Positions 10,001 through 20,000 of a stretch of 64,000 bases of DNA are shown piece by piece (the stretch's first letter is position 1; each line of letters begins with the position of its first letter). The stretch is from NCBI GenBank assembly GCA_013359265.1, contig JABWCD010000033.1:1-64000 (forward strand). Reading direction: 5' to 3'. The translations under genes and the position numbers were made by a program. The notes below the pieces were generated by a model. It worked only from the letters and a program-made list of their open reading frames with translations, was not told the DNA's origin and made no database searches. The DNA comes from Candidatus Hydrogenedentota bacterium (lineage in GTDB: Bacteria; Hydrogenedentota; Hydrogenedentia; Hydrogenedentales; SLHB01).

Positions 10001-13000
10001 TGCGTGACAATCGGCACGCCGTCCATGTAGTACGTGAAGCCGTCCACGAGCGATGCCACAATCTGATCGGCGGTGCGGATGACGGTCACGTCGTATATGC
10101 CGGGCAAACCGTTTGGCGCGGACGGCAGTTCAACGTCAATTGTCGTCGCTGTGAAACCAACAACATTTGCCTGCGAACTTCCAAAGAGCACGATAGGCTC
10201 GGTTGCACCGAAATTCGTGCCAATAATCTGAACGGGGATGACACCATTGTCGCTGCCGCTCACCGGTCCATCCGGCGGCGTGACGGAGGTAATCGTCGGC
10301 GCGGCGACTGCGTCGCGGAACGTAATTGCGCCGATGAGCCGCGAACGCAGCGGCACGCCACTGGCGTCTACGAGCACGACGCCGTTAATCGCATCGAATT
10401 GTTCGACGACGATATCGATAGGCGCGTCGCGTGGAATCAATGTCGCCGTAGGATCTGCAGCGTCCAGATCAAAGTTGGTGAAACTGATTTGCGAAACCGA
10501 GTCGATCGCGTATCCGGTTGCAAGGGCGCTGAGATCGATGTTATCGGCGGCGGTCGCGAAATTGCCGTCGCCATCGATCCATGCGCGCGTGAACACGCCG
10601 ATGCCGACCGGGCCGATAAAGTTCTGTCCCGAAATCTGGACTTCACCGGTGCCGTTGTCGGGCACGGTGTTCGGCGTGACGGCGGAGACCTGCGGGAATT
10701 CGTCCGTGCCCGCGCGGCGATAGCTGTATGCGTCCTCCGCGATGAAGTACAGGTCCTGAGAGGTTAGATTTTCGCCGGTACCGTTCGGGCTGACGACGCG
10801 AATGTCCACCGGCCCGAACACGCCTTCCGGCTGCGTTGGCGCGGGGAACGAAATGATGCCGTTAAAATTCACCGGCGGATTCGGAGCAAGAATCAGCGTG
10901 ATGTCCGCGGGAAGCACTTGCGTTTCGCCCACAAAGATATCGTATTGCGCGCGGTAGTTTTCGATGTCCAACTGAATTGTGTCGGTTGCGCCGACGGTGG
11001 TGATGGTGACGGAGTTGATCTGGAAGTACACCGCTCCGCCGGCGGGCGCGACCTGCGTTGCGCGCGGCTCGGTGTAGACGAGAACCGTCGATGCCACGGG
11101 CGCGGCGAACGGATTGCCCGCTCGTGTAGCAGCGTTCATGACGTCGATGTCGACTTCGGACAGACCGGCAGCCAGTCCTAGCAGGTTCGTATCGGCGGGA
11201 TATCCAAACGTGATAATCCGTTGCGCGACGGGCTGGATCGTTGCAAAGGTGTTGTTCACGACTGCCGGGTCCGCAATCAGGTCAACATTAAAGTCCAGGC
11301 CGTGCCCGAGCAGATCGCGCGTCCCTCCCACGCCGCGCTCGATGAAATTCGACACGCGCCACGGCAGGAGGTCGAGGCCGGGCGTGCTCATCGGGAAGTA
11401 GGTGAACCCGCGCGGAAGAATGTCTTTCCGTCCGTCGGGATTGATCACTTCGACGTCGTACACGCCGCCGCCGCCGAATTCGGAGACGGGTATGGTGATA
11501 TCCGTTAGGCGGTTTGTCGCGAACGTGTCGTATGGGCAGACGATGCCGCCGATCGTCACGATTGCGCCGGCGACAAAGTTCGCGCCGAAGATGTCGGGCA
11601 ATACATCGGAGTCGGTGCTGTTTCCGGAGCCGGCCGTCGTGTCGATGCGGTCGGGGACGATCGAAGATATCTGCGGGCCTTCGGTGTCGAACCCGGCACG
11701 GTACTCGTATTCTTCGAGCGGGCCGAGCGGCGACACCGCGCCAGTCGTGTTGTTGCGCACCCACACGTCGACCTTGTTCGGCGTGGTTGTGGACGGCACG
11801 CGCACGAACAGCCTGCCGGGCGACAGCCATTGCACGCGCGGCGAGATTTCATTCACTTCGAGTACGTCGTCGTCGTCGAGATCGAAGAACACCGAGCAAT
11901 CGCGTTCGAAAAACGCACCGAGCACGTACACATCGATCACGCTCTCATCAACGCCTGTGGTCGTCGCGTCGTCCACGGGACCCCAACCGGGATCGACCTG
12001 CCACACTTGCGGGATCGGATTCGGGCCGTTTTGTTCCCCGGTGTACAGGAAGCCGTTTGGAACAACAATCTCGAAGCCGTCTCCGCGACGAATCGTGACA
12101 TCTACGGGTCCGGGAATGCCATTGTACGCGGGAGGCAGATCGACGACAAGGCCTGTTGGATCGGGTGTTAGATCGACCGTGCGCGCCCCGGCATTGCCAG
12201 TGGGACCGAAGAACACCTCTGTTGGATTCGTGCCGTCAGAAAGATTGTTCCCACTGATGGTGACCGGAATCGGCGTGCCTACTCCGGTAATCAACCCGTC
12301 CAACGGCCCGAAATCGGGATCGATGAACGGATTGTCTTCCCACACGAGGCCGCCTTCGCCGGTGCCGGTGCCGTTGAGATACGCAATCGTGTTGCGCACG
12401 CGCGCGTTGTTGCCGGCACCGACGAACACGCCGTTGTCGCTGTTGAGCACGATCGTGGAGTGGAGGATGTCCGCGAACGCAAGATCGGGCGCCGCGCCAT
12501 CCACCACGCGCACGCCGTCGCCGTCGTTGTCGGAAACGCTGCAATTGACGATGAGCGGGCTGGCCGCGCCTTCGACCAACACGCCCGCGCTGTCCGCGGA
12601 CGTGCCGTCGCCGTTCTCGCGGATGTAGAGCCGGTTCAGCACGGGCTCAATCTTGTCGGCGGGATCGGTGAAGTTGCCGCCGTTGACGCGAATGCCCTGC
12701 GAGCCGTTCTCGAAGGTGAGGCCTTCGATAATCAACCTGTCGCGCGCGAAGCCCGCGTCGCGGTCTGCGTCCGTCGAACCGTCGATCGTCAAAACAGCGC
12801 CGGAAGCGGGGCCGGTACCTTGAATTACCGTGTTGAACGCGCCGTCGGCGGTGGCCACGAACAAAAACGTCCCCGCGGGGGTAAGGTTAGTTTCGTCGCC
12901 GACGAGCAGCGGAACGACGACGCCCGCGAACACGCCGACGCTGAAATCGACTGTGTATGGTCCGCCGTCGGGACCGGTGACGGCGACGTTGCCCGCGCCA

Positions 13001-13503
13001 ATCGTCGTGAGCGCTTCGAGCGCGGCCTGGACTTCGGCGGCGGTGGCGTCGAAGTCAAGATCCGTCGTCGTGGCGGTGGCGCCCGTACTCGGATTCGTAA
13101 ACGAAAGCGTGAAGGTGCCGCCTGTCGGCGTAGCGGAGTTGTTGACAATCGTTACGATTTGCTGCGCGTTGAACTGAAGGCCGAGGATGCGGACGTTTGC
13201 GTCCGCTGGAATGGTGAAGTTGCCGACCCACGGCCCGCCGACGACGAGCAGCAATACCTGTTGATCGAGCGCGATCGCATCGGCGACGGCGTCGTCGATG
13301 GCTTCCTGCAGGTCCGTGTACGGCGAGTTGTGGCCGCCCGTGGGGCAGTTTACGCCGCCCGTGCACGCGACCAGCACGCTCGCGGGCGTCTGCGCAAACG
13401 CAACAACGGAGACGAACAGGAACATGAGAACGGCGGCGAGGAATTTTGGATTTTGGATTTTGGATTTTGGATTGAACGACGGATGCGGGGCGCGCTCGAC
13501 CAT
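7060..13503 (-). CDS. Giant exported beta-helix / IPT-TIG repeat protein
   Basis: About 2147 residues from the ATG at 13503; the frame stays open to 13716, but that extension only encodes repeat DNA. A Sec-type signal is visible (FLAAVLMFLFVSVVAFA|Q), with its basic n-region (NPKSKIQNPK) encoded by a heptamer repeat array. After it come a Thr/Ala-rich domain, a parallel beta-helix-like segment (roughly 200-370; RDRLIIEGLTFENGSQG, then repeated short N/G turns), and a long chain of immunoglobulin-like IPT/TIG modules (PQISSIVPDRI, ITSVTPPDGPV, GVPIVTQLSPNH). No transmembrane or CTERM anchor is seen. It sits inside the pilus gene run, just after the giant pseudopilin, so a pilus-associated adhesin or secreted substrate is plausible but unproven. 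Confidence 0.78.
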   Translation of the reverse strand: MVERAPHPSFNPKSKIQNPKFLAAVLMFLFVSVVAFAQTPASVLVACTGGVNCPTGGHNSPYTDLQEAIDDAVADAIALDQQVLLLVVGGPWVGNFTIPADANVRILGLQFNAQQIVTIVNNSATPTGGTFTLSFTNPSTGATATTTDLDFDATAAEVQAALEALTTIGAGNVAVTGPDGGPYTVDFSVGVFAGVVVPLLVGDETNLTPAGTFLFVATADGAFNTVIQGTGPASGAVLTIDGSTDADRDAGFARDRLIIEGLTFENGSQGIRVNGGNFTDPADKIEPVLNRLYIRENGDGTSADSAGVLVEGAASPLIVNCSVSDNDGDGVRVVDGAAPDLAFADILHSTIVLNSDNGVFVGAGNNARVRNTIAYLNGTGTGEGGLVWEDNPFIDPDFGPLDGLITGVGTPIPVTISGNNLSDGTNPTEVFFGPTGNAGARTVDLTPDPTGLVVDLPPAYNGIPGPVDVTIRRGDGFEIVVPNGFLYTGEQNGPNPIPQVWQVDPGWGPVDDATTTGVDESVIDVYVLGAFFERDCSVFFDLDDDDVLEVNEISPRVQWLSPGRLFVRVPSTTTPNKVDVWVRNNTTGAVSPLGPLEEYEYRAGFDTEGPQISSIVPDRIDTTAGSGNSTDSDVLPDIFGANFVAGAIVTIGGIVCPYDTFATNRLTDITIPVSEFGGGGVYDVEVINPDGRKDILPRGFTYFPMSTPGLDLLPWRVSNFIERGVGGTRDLLGHGLDFNVDLIADPAVVNNTFATIQPVAQRIITFGYPADTNLLGLAAGLSEVDIDVMNAATRAGNPFAAPVASTVLVYTEPRATQVAPAGGAVYFQINSVTITTVGATDTIQLDIENYRAQYDIFVGETQVLPADITLILAPNPPVNFNGIISFPAPTQPEGVFGPVDIRVVSPNGTGENLTSQDLYFIAEDAYSYRRAGTDEFPQVSAVTPNTVPDNGTGEVQISGQNFIGPVGIGVFTRAWIDGDGNFATAADNIDLSALATGYAIDSVSQISFTNFDLDAADPTATLIPRDAPIDIVVEQFDAINGVVLVDASGVPLRSRLIGAITFRDAVAAPTITSVTPPDGPVSGSDNGVIPVQIIGTNFGATEPIVLFGSSQANVVGFTATTIDVELPSAPNGLPGIYDVTVIRTADQIVASLVDGFTYYMDGVPIVTQLSPNHTFFDPAAPPATPTTIFVTIYGYNFDDDVRITFEDPSGGELFQLDTNTNADRVDVLSPYEIVVQITTDDLDTILDGTEYALDLATLDVTVQNKADVYDPNSVDPTNAANAVSLTSGVVNFFVYRDTRGDVIVDIPELLYNDVFGNNQDDYINVAPGAGSISINPVILLTPWIGKLLPDSVSHPLLSTAGPFTEDPYTLTDFELEQRPQGSGAEIGADEIIEIDELGICSWYYARVTPSPVGVTPANQLLVEVQFTGNCGGAPFIVPQGGNPADPADRIDLTLYQNPGAGYYLYTNTDAITTMLDDRDGSNDPSVGDLIADGHAAVFMQRGTEIIGDEDSGDEFSEGGIIVDQAIIGRHFLIDTVPPRINLAAYGPDGLISLADLYTPTVVLGSTDNITAQDIAALTHPAGFPPATIYRPSILPPPNAAYWPADDGVIAFRAPGAAPGRGLQVFFNRGSISNPDPIPPGSVLAGATLDDLVIEIQFIDPPVTDPEDLSPNPYFTGTAIPGLDFFTGATTRQVAGFPLPNPDPLTEASGGAPADNILLQGWGRWFPDSTVALTNGVAKTAVFVVGGTGANVGVFDPTLVPGDSVPDPVDPERTDNDTMIVTWTINDLVPPPSQAWRVDARFVGEDLAFNATTNTASNAGAAMYYETLFDPLQLWWMYDVSSLLTGGPSNCEAEAAPYFNVSLIGQRPNVTGQPVPLFTYNLYVSATCAGPYVDSGVGWSAWRPGPVIDVLADLRAVLTPAQLATLNNQHMMIVVLGADEAGNLEPLLFDPTTVDGSTLNVPNARTFLFTDRQPADTAVGLELWYDLNNNGIIDGGEPTFGDSPIVPYNPALKARYAVSVNSIGSAIGPFNVSWTFHEDGVQTTQSPPGPLVGPFVSNSDVIPVVTPGPSTGVFINPLNPNTLGRLGRPDAAVTYLFTAAAFYNDAGTDIFDPTPASAYFVVVPAGVGDYVMSEEDANKQPIKEQGRE

Positions 13504-13677
13504 GCGGTCCTGGGGCGGCGTATCGCCGCTGCGAGTCGAACTCCAACTTCCCAAACCAGGATTCCGCGATCGGTCCCGCGTACCGCTGGTTGCGCGCGTG
13601 CGCCCGGATTGGTGTGTGTGGCGATGCGTTTGCATGAATTTAATCCAAAATCCAAAATCCAAAATCCAAAATTCCTC
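13438..13677. repeat. Hairpin element with 36-bp perfect inverted ends of (ATTTTGG)n
   Basis: Bases 13438-13473 are 4.4 copies of the heptamer ATTTTGG with a GAGGA extension. Bases 13642-13677 are the exact reverse complement. The arms flank a 168-bp unique core. The left arm lies within the giant exoprotein gene and encodes part of its signal peptide. No clear target-site duplication is visible. A sister element of nearly the same size lies at 21974-22189. The form resembles a non-autonomous (MITE-like) element or a pair of short-tandem arrays; no transposase is nearby. Confidence 0.85.
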
Positions 13678-13707
13678 TATCGTTCGTACACCGTGCGCAG
13701 TTTCCCT

Positions 13708-13985
13708 CGTTCCCAAATTTCCATTTGGGAACGCGCTCTTGAGAAGCTCTGCTTCGGTATTGGTCTGGCCGAGGCGCGTCGTGAATGTACAAAGCGGAGC
13801 TTTTCAAGAGCCCGTTACGAAGTGGAAACTTCGTAACGAGGAATTCCGCTCTTTCCTCGTTCCCAAATTTCCATTTGGGAACGCACTCTTGAGAAGCTCT
13901 GCTTCCGTATTCGTCCGGCCGAGGCGCGTCGTGAATGCACAAAGCGGAGCTTTTCAAGAGCCCGTTACGAAGTGGAAACTTCGTA
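13708..13985. repeat. Two tandem REP-like palindromic units (150-bp period)
   Basis: Units span 13708-13838 and 13858-13985. Each begins with a perfect palindrome (arms CGTTCCCAAAT / ATTTGGGAACG, loop TTCC) and ends with a second one (arms CGTTACGAAGT / ACTTCGTAACG, loop GGAA), truncated in unit 2. Between them lies a longer stem (13736-13755 against 13791-13810, 17 of 20 paired). The two copies are nearly identical. The three-stem layout is typical of repetitive extragenic palindromes. The 13504-14038 gap holds only this, the hairpin element and a 9-mer array; no gene is seen in it. Confidence 0.85.
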
Positions 13986-14007
13986 TTCTGTTCTTGCTCT
14001 ATCTTGA

Positions 14008-14034
14008 ATCTGTGTCATCTGTGCAATCTGTGGT
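14008..14034. repeat. Three tandem 9-mers ATCTGTGNN
   Basis: ATCTGTGTC, ATCTGTGCA and ATCTGTGGT follow one another at 14008-14034, immediately downstream of the giant gspK-like stop codon. This is one of several 7- or 9-bp-period arrays in the window. Confidence 0.75.
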
Positions 14035-14038
14035 TGAG

Positions 14039-17000
14039 CTACCGTTCATACACGGTGCGCAGTTTCTTTTCGCCGGTGGCGACGAATTCCGAATCGACGC
14101 GCCAGTTGATCACGCCGTCGCGGTTCGCGTCGAACGCGTAACCGGTCTGCGCGGTGACAATAATCTCGAACGTGTCGGACGCCGCCGTAATGCTGTTGCC
14201 CATGCGCGTATAGCGTTCCATCGCTTCGTCAAACTGTTGCGCCTTCTGGTTCGCGGTCGGCGCGGCCACGTCGAAGTATTGCGGGATCAGGCTTGGCATC
14301 AGCGACATTGGCCGGGACGTGAACGCCGCTTCGTCGCCGCTGACGATCAACTCCGCGGGCGACAGCAAATAGCGGCCGTCGAACCGCACGGCGAGATCGG
14401 CGCGGCCGTCGCCGCTGATATCGATCGGCGGATCGGGCAGCCCGTCGCTGTTGTAATCGACGAACCGTTCGCCGCGCGGCAGGAACCCGGGGTTTGCCAC
14501 CGCAAGCGCAAACGGCGGCTGGCCAATCACCTGGTTGGCGCGCGCGAGGACGGCGCCGTATTCGCCAAACGTGAACGCGTAGGGCGGCCCCGTCGCAACG
14601 GGAATCTGATCGCTCCACGGCGCGGGCGTGAAGGCGCCGAGGTCCGACAGCGGGTTCGTATCGGGTACGTATTCCGCGGTGAAGCCGATGAGTCCGGTCA
14701 GCGGATTGAACGCATTGAAATCCGGCGCGCCGGAGAGGTTCGCGGCGAGCGGTTGCGTGATCGCCGTGTTCAGATTGACGCGGCCCGGCGTGCGGTCGCG
14801 CGACATCAGCACGACGCGGCTGATTGCGTTCACGTTTTCCGGATTGCGGCCGTCGGCCCAGTTGCGCACAAACACGCCCAGGAAATTGTTTTCGATCTTT
14901 ACAACGCCGTAATGGACGGTGCCATCGCTTGCCGGTACCAGACCGGCCTTGAGCGGGAACTTCTCGCGCTGATCGGCGGGGCCGGTGCTCTGGGTGTTGA
15001 GGCCCAATTCCTCGGTATCGGGCATGTTCGCCGTCGGGCCCGTTCCGTCGACCCAACACTTGCGGTCGCCGTCCTTGTCCGTCAGCACCTGAATGTCGAT
15101 CGGCAGGCGGCGGCGCACGCGATCGAGCTTGGCGGGCAGCCAATCGTTGCGCGTCGCATCGAACGCGCGCGTCGATTCTTCGAGATACGTCATGTCCGGC
15201 ATGGTCACGACATAGAGATCGTATTCGCCGTTGGGCAGACCGTCCGCGCCATCCCACACGAAGAGCGCCTCGGACGGATACGCGCCCGCCGCGGGCGCGC
15301 CGGGACCGCCCGGCACGATGTTGTGCGACGTCTGATCGGGGCGGAACGCATCGGGATTGCTGGAAACGTACATCATCGCGCGGCGTTCGAGCGGCCAACG
15401 CACGGACGCGAGGCTGCCCGCGCCGCCGACGTTGTCCTGCAACAGCCAGCGCGTATTCCCGTACGGCGGGACGACGCTTAGGTCGACGTTGCGGTAGAGG
15501 AACGCCAACTGGATCGGATAGCCCGGCCACGGCAACATGTTCGGATACTGCGGCGGCGTGCCGGACTGCGTGATCGTAATTGTCTGCATCGTCGCGAAGT
15601 CCGCACCTTCCGGTTCGGACCCGTTGGGATCGAGCGACGCCAGGAACACCGGCGCCCACGCCTGGGGCGCGCGGTAGTCGGTCGGATTGGCCGCATCGGG
15701 AATCGGCGCCCATTGCGCCAACTCGGCCAGCCCGCCACCCGTCAAGCTGGCCATAAGCGGGAACAACGGATAGAAGTCCGCCTGACCGACGTTCAAGACG
15801 ATCGAATCGAACGACGCGGTGTCGATCAGCGCGCGCAAATCCTCGGGATATGCCGTGCCGATGGACGCGCCTTTCAGGTGCGGCGGCACGGGTCCCACGA
15901 GCATGTCTTCCGGCGCGACTGTCGGGCCTTGGAGCGCTTCACGGCCAACGACGTCGTATTCGCCTATGGTATACGTGCGCGACAACGCGAGGTAGGGCGT
16001 GGTCAAGAGATCGCCCGGCGACCGGAAGTTCGCGTCGCGCACTCGGCCGCGCAGCAGAACGCGTTGGTTGTCGCCTACGAGCGCGTCGGGCACGACGGGC
16101 GCGTCGTTCGCCGCGAGGCGCACGGGCGGATCGGGCGAATATCCGAGGCGCGAATCGCTCAGGACGCGCGCGAAGAAGTTCGGGCGCAGCGGCGATCCCG
16201 AGAATCCGTGCGCGAAGAACTGAATGCCGGAGACCGCTGTCGGCGCGCCCGTGGGACCGAATACAAATGCGCTCGTCATCGGCATGGCGACGTCGTTGAC
16301 GTTGTCCCAGAACCAGCGGTTGGTGCCGGGCGCCCAATCGTCGTAGTTGCCGTCCGTCGCGGTCCAGCGGTTCGCGAGGCCGAACCGGTCGCCGGTGTAG
16401 AGCGGGTGCTTGCGTTCGAGCGAACGGTAGAAGTCCACGCCCATCGTATTCTCGGGCCACGCGCGTTCGAGGCCGAGACCCGTCACCGCGTTGAGCATGA
16501 CGAACCGGTCGAGCAGCGCGTCCGGCGCGGCGACCGGGAACGAGCGGACATCGTCCGGCGCGCGGTTTTCGACGTCGTTCTGCGTGTAGGTCACGCGATC
16601 GACGACGAACTCTTCGTCCGGGAACCGCTCGTACAACGTCACGCGGACGGCGTCGCCGGGGAACATGCGGCGTTCGGTAAATTCCTTCCACTCGGGCGCG
16701 GCGTTCGTGCCTTCGACCCACGCGGGTTCGCCGGGATACAGCACAAACTGCGGCGTGCGGTGATAGGAGCCGGACACCTGGGTCAGCGGACCGAGGCCGA
16801 TACCAATCGGACCCAGGCCCACGCCGCGATCATATTTCAACCACCGCGCGACGCCGCCTTCGTCCACGCCCTCGGGAATGCCAAAGCCTTCGGACTCGTC
16901 GTATTCGTCGGTGAGGCCGTCACCGTCATTGTCGATACCGTCCGCGCCTTCGTCGGTGAATGGGTCGCCATCATTGTTAATTCCATCGTAGTCGTAGCGC

Positions 17001-20000
17001 GGATCGATGGGTTCGTCGGTGCCTTCGCTTTCGTCGGCTTCGTCGATAAGGCCGTCACCGTCGTTGTCAATGCTGTCGTTGCCTTCGTTCGCGATGCCGT
17101 CGCCATCGTTGTCAATGGGCAAGCCATTGATGTCGAGGTCTCGATCTAGCAGCAGGCGGTCGCCGTCGTTGTCGATGCCGTCGCGCATGAGCTCGGGGTT
17201 GTCGCCGTCGTTGTCCACGAAATCGTTTTCGGGATAATTAGGGAAGATGCCGCCGCGCAACACCATCGTGGCCACAAAAGCGAGCCTTTCGCCGGCAGGA
17301 GTCAACGCGTCGTTGATGAACGACAGTGGACTTGCCGCGGCGGGTTCGATCTGCACGATGCGGTCCCACGCTTTCGTCGGCGTGTCGGTCGCGGGATTGT
17401 CGATGGTCGAAATCACTAGATCGTCCGTACGAATTCCGGGATCGCTCAATCCGTCGCCATCCAGATCGAGGAAATCGAGCAACCCGCCGGTCGGCCGCTG
17501 GAAAATGCTTTCGGCAAGCAGCCCGCCGGAACCGAGGGGTTCACCCCAGCGGCCGTTCCAAAGGTTCGCACCCAGCAGAGGCTGGCCGATAAAGCCGATT
17601 TCGCCGCGCGTGGCGTAGCGTGGGATCGGCGGTTCGGATATGCCCACCGAGGCCGTGCCGAACGGCGCGGCAACGCTTGCGGGTTGGCTTGCCATGCCCA
17701 TGCCGTTGGCCGAGAAAATGCGCGCGCCTGGCGCAGCGAACGCGAGCGGGCCGACGTCGTACTTGTTCGTCGTGAGTAGCAGCGAACCGTTCGGGGCGAT
17801 CTGCGTGCCCGCCGGAATGCGGTACACCGCGCGGGTCGGATCGTTCGATCCGCCGCCGACCTCGAGCAACCAATCGGAGAGATCGATCGGATCCGGCGAC
17901 GCGGAAACGTTGACCAATTCGACCCATTCGTGATCCGGTTCCTGGCTGAAATCGAGGAAGTTGATCGCGAGCGTCTGGCCCGGGACCGGATTGCGGATGC
18001 CGATGTGGAGGTAGAACTGATCGGCTGCATTCGCCGCAAACGGCGGCACGATGACCGTGTATGCTTCGCTCTGCAACTGCGTTTCGACGCCAATACCGGC
18101 ATAGGCTTCGAATCCGGGTGGCGGAACGACGGCGGCGCGCGTGTCGATTGTCGGCAAGAACACCATGCCGGACGCCGGGCTAACGTTGGGATCGAGCGGC
18201 GACGCTCCGCTGCGGCGCCCTACTTGGGGTTCGGAAATAGTCGCAGCAGCGACGAGACCGTCGAATGGCGGAGACCCCGGCGCGCCTCCTGCGATCACGT
18301 CGTCGAGAATGTCTGGATTCCCCGGAATATTCCTATCCAGCCCGTACTTAACACGGAAATCAATATCGGTCGGGTCGTCCACGCTCGCGTAGCCAATCTC
18401 GTCAATCGTATTCACGAGCAAGTAATACCGGCCCGGCGGAAGCTGCGCACTCGGCCCGATGCGGAACTGGATGACGTTGTCGTAGGTGGCGCCGCTGATC
18501 GTAACGGTGCTCGAGTCCGTCTGGAAGCCCGCAAGCTGCCCAAGGCCGACCCGGTCGTCGCCCAGGTTGAGCGGCTGCGGGAAATACTCCCACGGGATGC
18601 TGCCATCTTGATTGGTTACCGTTCCCGCTCGATCCTCGATTGTCGTCGTCACGACATCGAAATCGATCGGGCCTTCCGAGAATACGTTCGGATTGTTCTC
18701 CGGGCGCGGATCGCCGACGGGATCGGGATCGTAATTCGATTCCGCTTCGACGCGGCGGACGGCGCGCACCATCATTTCGTTGATGCGGATGCCTTCGACG
18801 CCGGCGAGGGTGTAGCTGATTTCGCGTTGCGGCGCGGCCGGACCGACGAGGGTGTTCCACCAATCGTCGCCGAGACGGTAGGTGAGCGAATTGCGCACGC
18901 GGTCGGTGTCGCGCGAATCGACGATATTGAGCGCGAGCTGGTACGCGCGCAGGCCCGCGTCCGCCTCGAAGATGCGGCCGGGCGTGAGGGCGAGCGCGCT
19001 CTGCGGCGCTTCGACGCGCGTGTCCACGATGCCGGCGGGTGCGCCGATGACGGAGACGGACTCGCGGCGAAGCCCCGCGAAGTACGCGGCCTGGAACCGG
19101 AAATCGTTGATGTACGCGGCCGGGGTCGTGGTGGGCGCGTAGCCGGACTCGGAGAACAGGTACGGGTTGCCCGCGAACGCCGCCTGCGTGGGGTCCGCTG
19201 GGTAGACCATCTCGGTCTTCAGCACGTCGTGGAACGCGGGATACGACCAGTCTTCGCGCAACGCGTTCGCGATGGCGTCCGGCGTGGCGTGGTTGTAGTC
19301 GAGTTTCATGCCGGTGATCGGCGCCGTGTCCGGCGAGATGTTGCGCGCGAGGTCGCCCTGCGCGCCGCCGATGTAGTGCTGGTATCGCGCGTTGGGATCG
19401 CTCGATTGCACGGTGAGCACCGCGCGCAACGGCGCCATTTCGGCGACGCTCGAAAGCGCGCCGGCCATTTCGTCGCCGGTGCTGTAGAGGCGGTCGCCGA
19501 GTTCGCCGATTTCGTCGATCACGCCGTCGTTGTCGTTGTCGATGCCATCGAGTTCCGCGAGACGGTTGCGGTAGGGACGGAACATTTGCAGTTCCTGCGG
19601 TTCGTCGATGCCCTCGAAGGGTTCGTCGATGCCGAAGCGCGCTTCGTCCGCCTCGTCGGCAACGCCGTCGTTGTCGTTGTCGATGCCGTCGTGCGTGTAG
19701 TACGCGCCGTCGCCGTCGTCGTCGATGCCGTTGAATTGCAGTTGCAACACGTTCGCGTTGTCATCGGTGCGGCCAAAACCGGGGAAGTATTCGTCGTAGG
19801 CGTAGCCGGCTTCCGCGGCGTTGTCGTTCGTCCCGTCCCCGTCGCTGTCGTTGTCGTTGAAGTGCGTGAGGAAATCGGTCGCGTCGATGGGCAGGATCGG
19901 CGGGAAATTCTGCGGCTTTCCGCCGCCGGGGTCGTCCTTGTGCGCGCCGTTGCGCGTCATGAAGATGTCGACTGCGCGCTGCACGCCGATGTCCGGCAGC

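Noticed and set aside
12460-15481. Long plus-strand open frames opposite the giant genes, some over 700 codons
   Set aside because: They are mirror frames of high-GC minus-strand genes, Arg/Ala/Val-rich, without domain or signal features, and they run through repeat DNA.
16870-17230. Regular short DNA repeats that superficially resemble a CRISPR array
   Set aside because: The period is set by GIDNDGDG codons, there are no unique constant-length spacers, and no cas genes are nearby.
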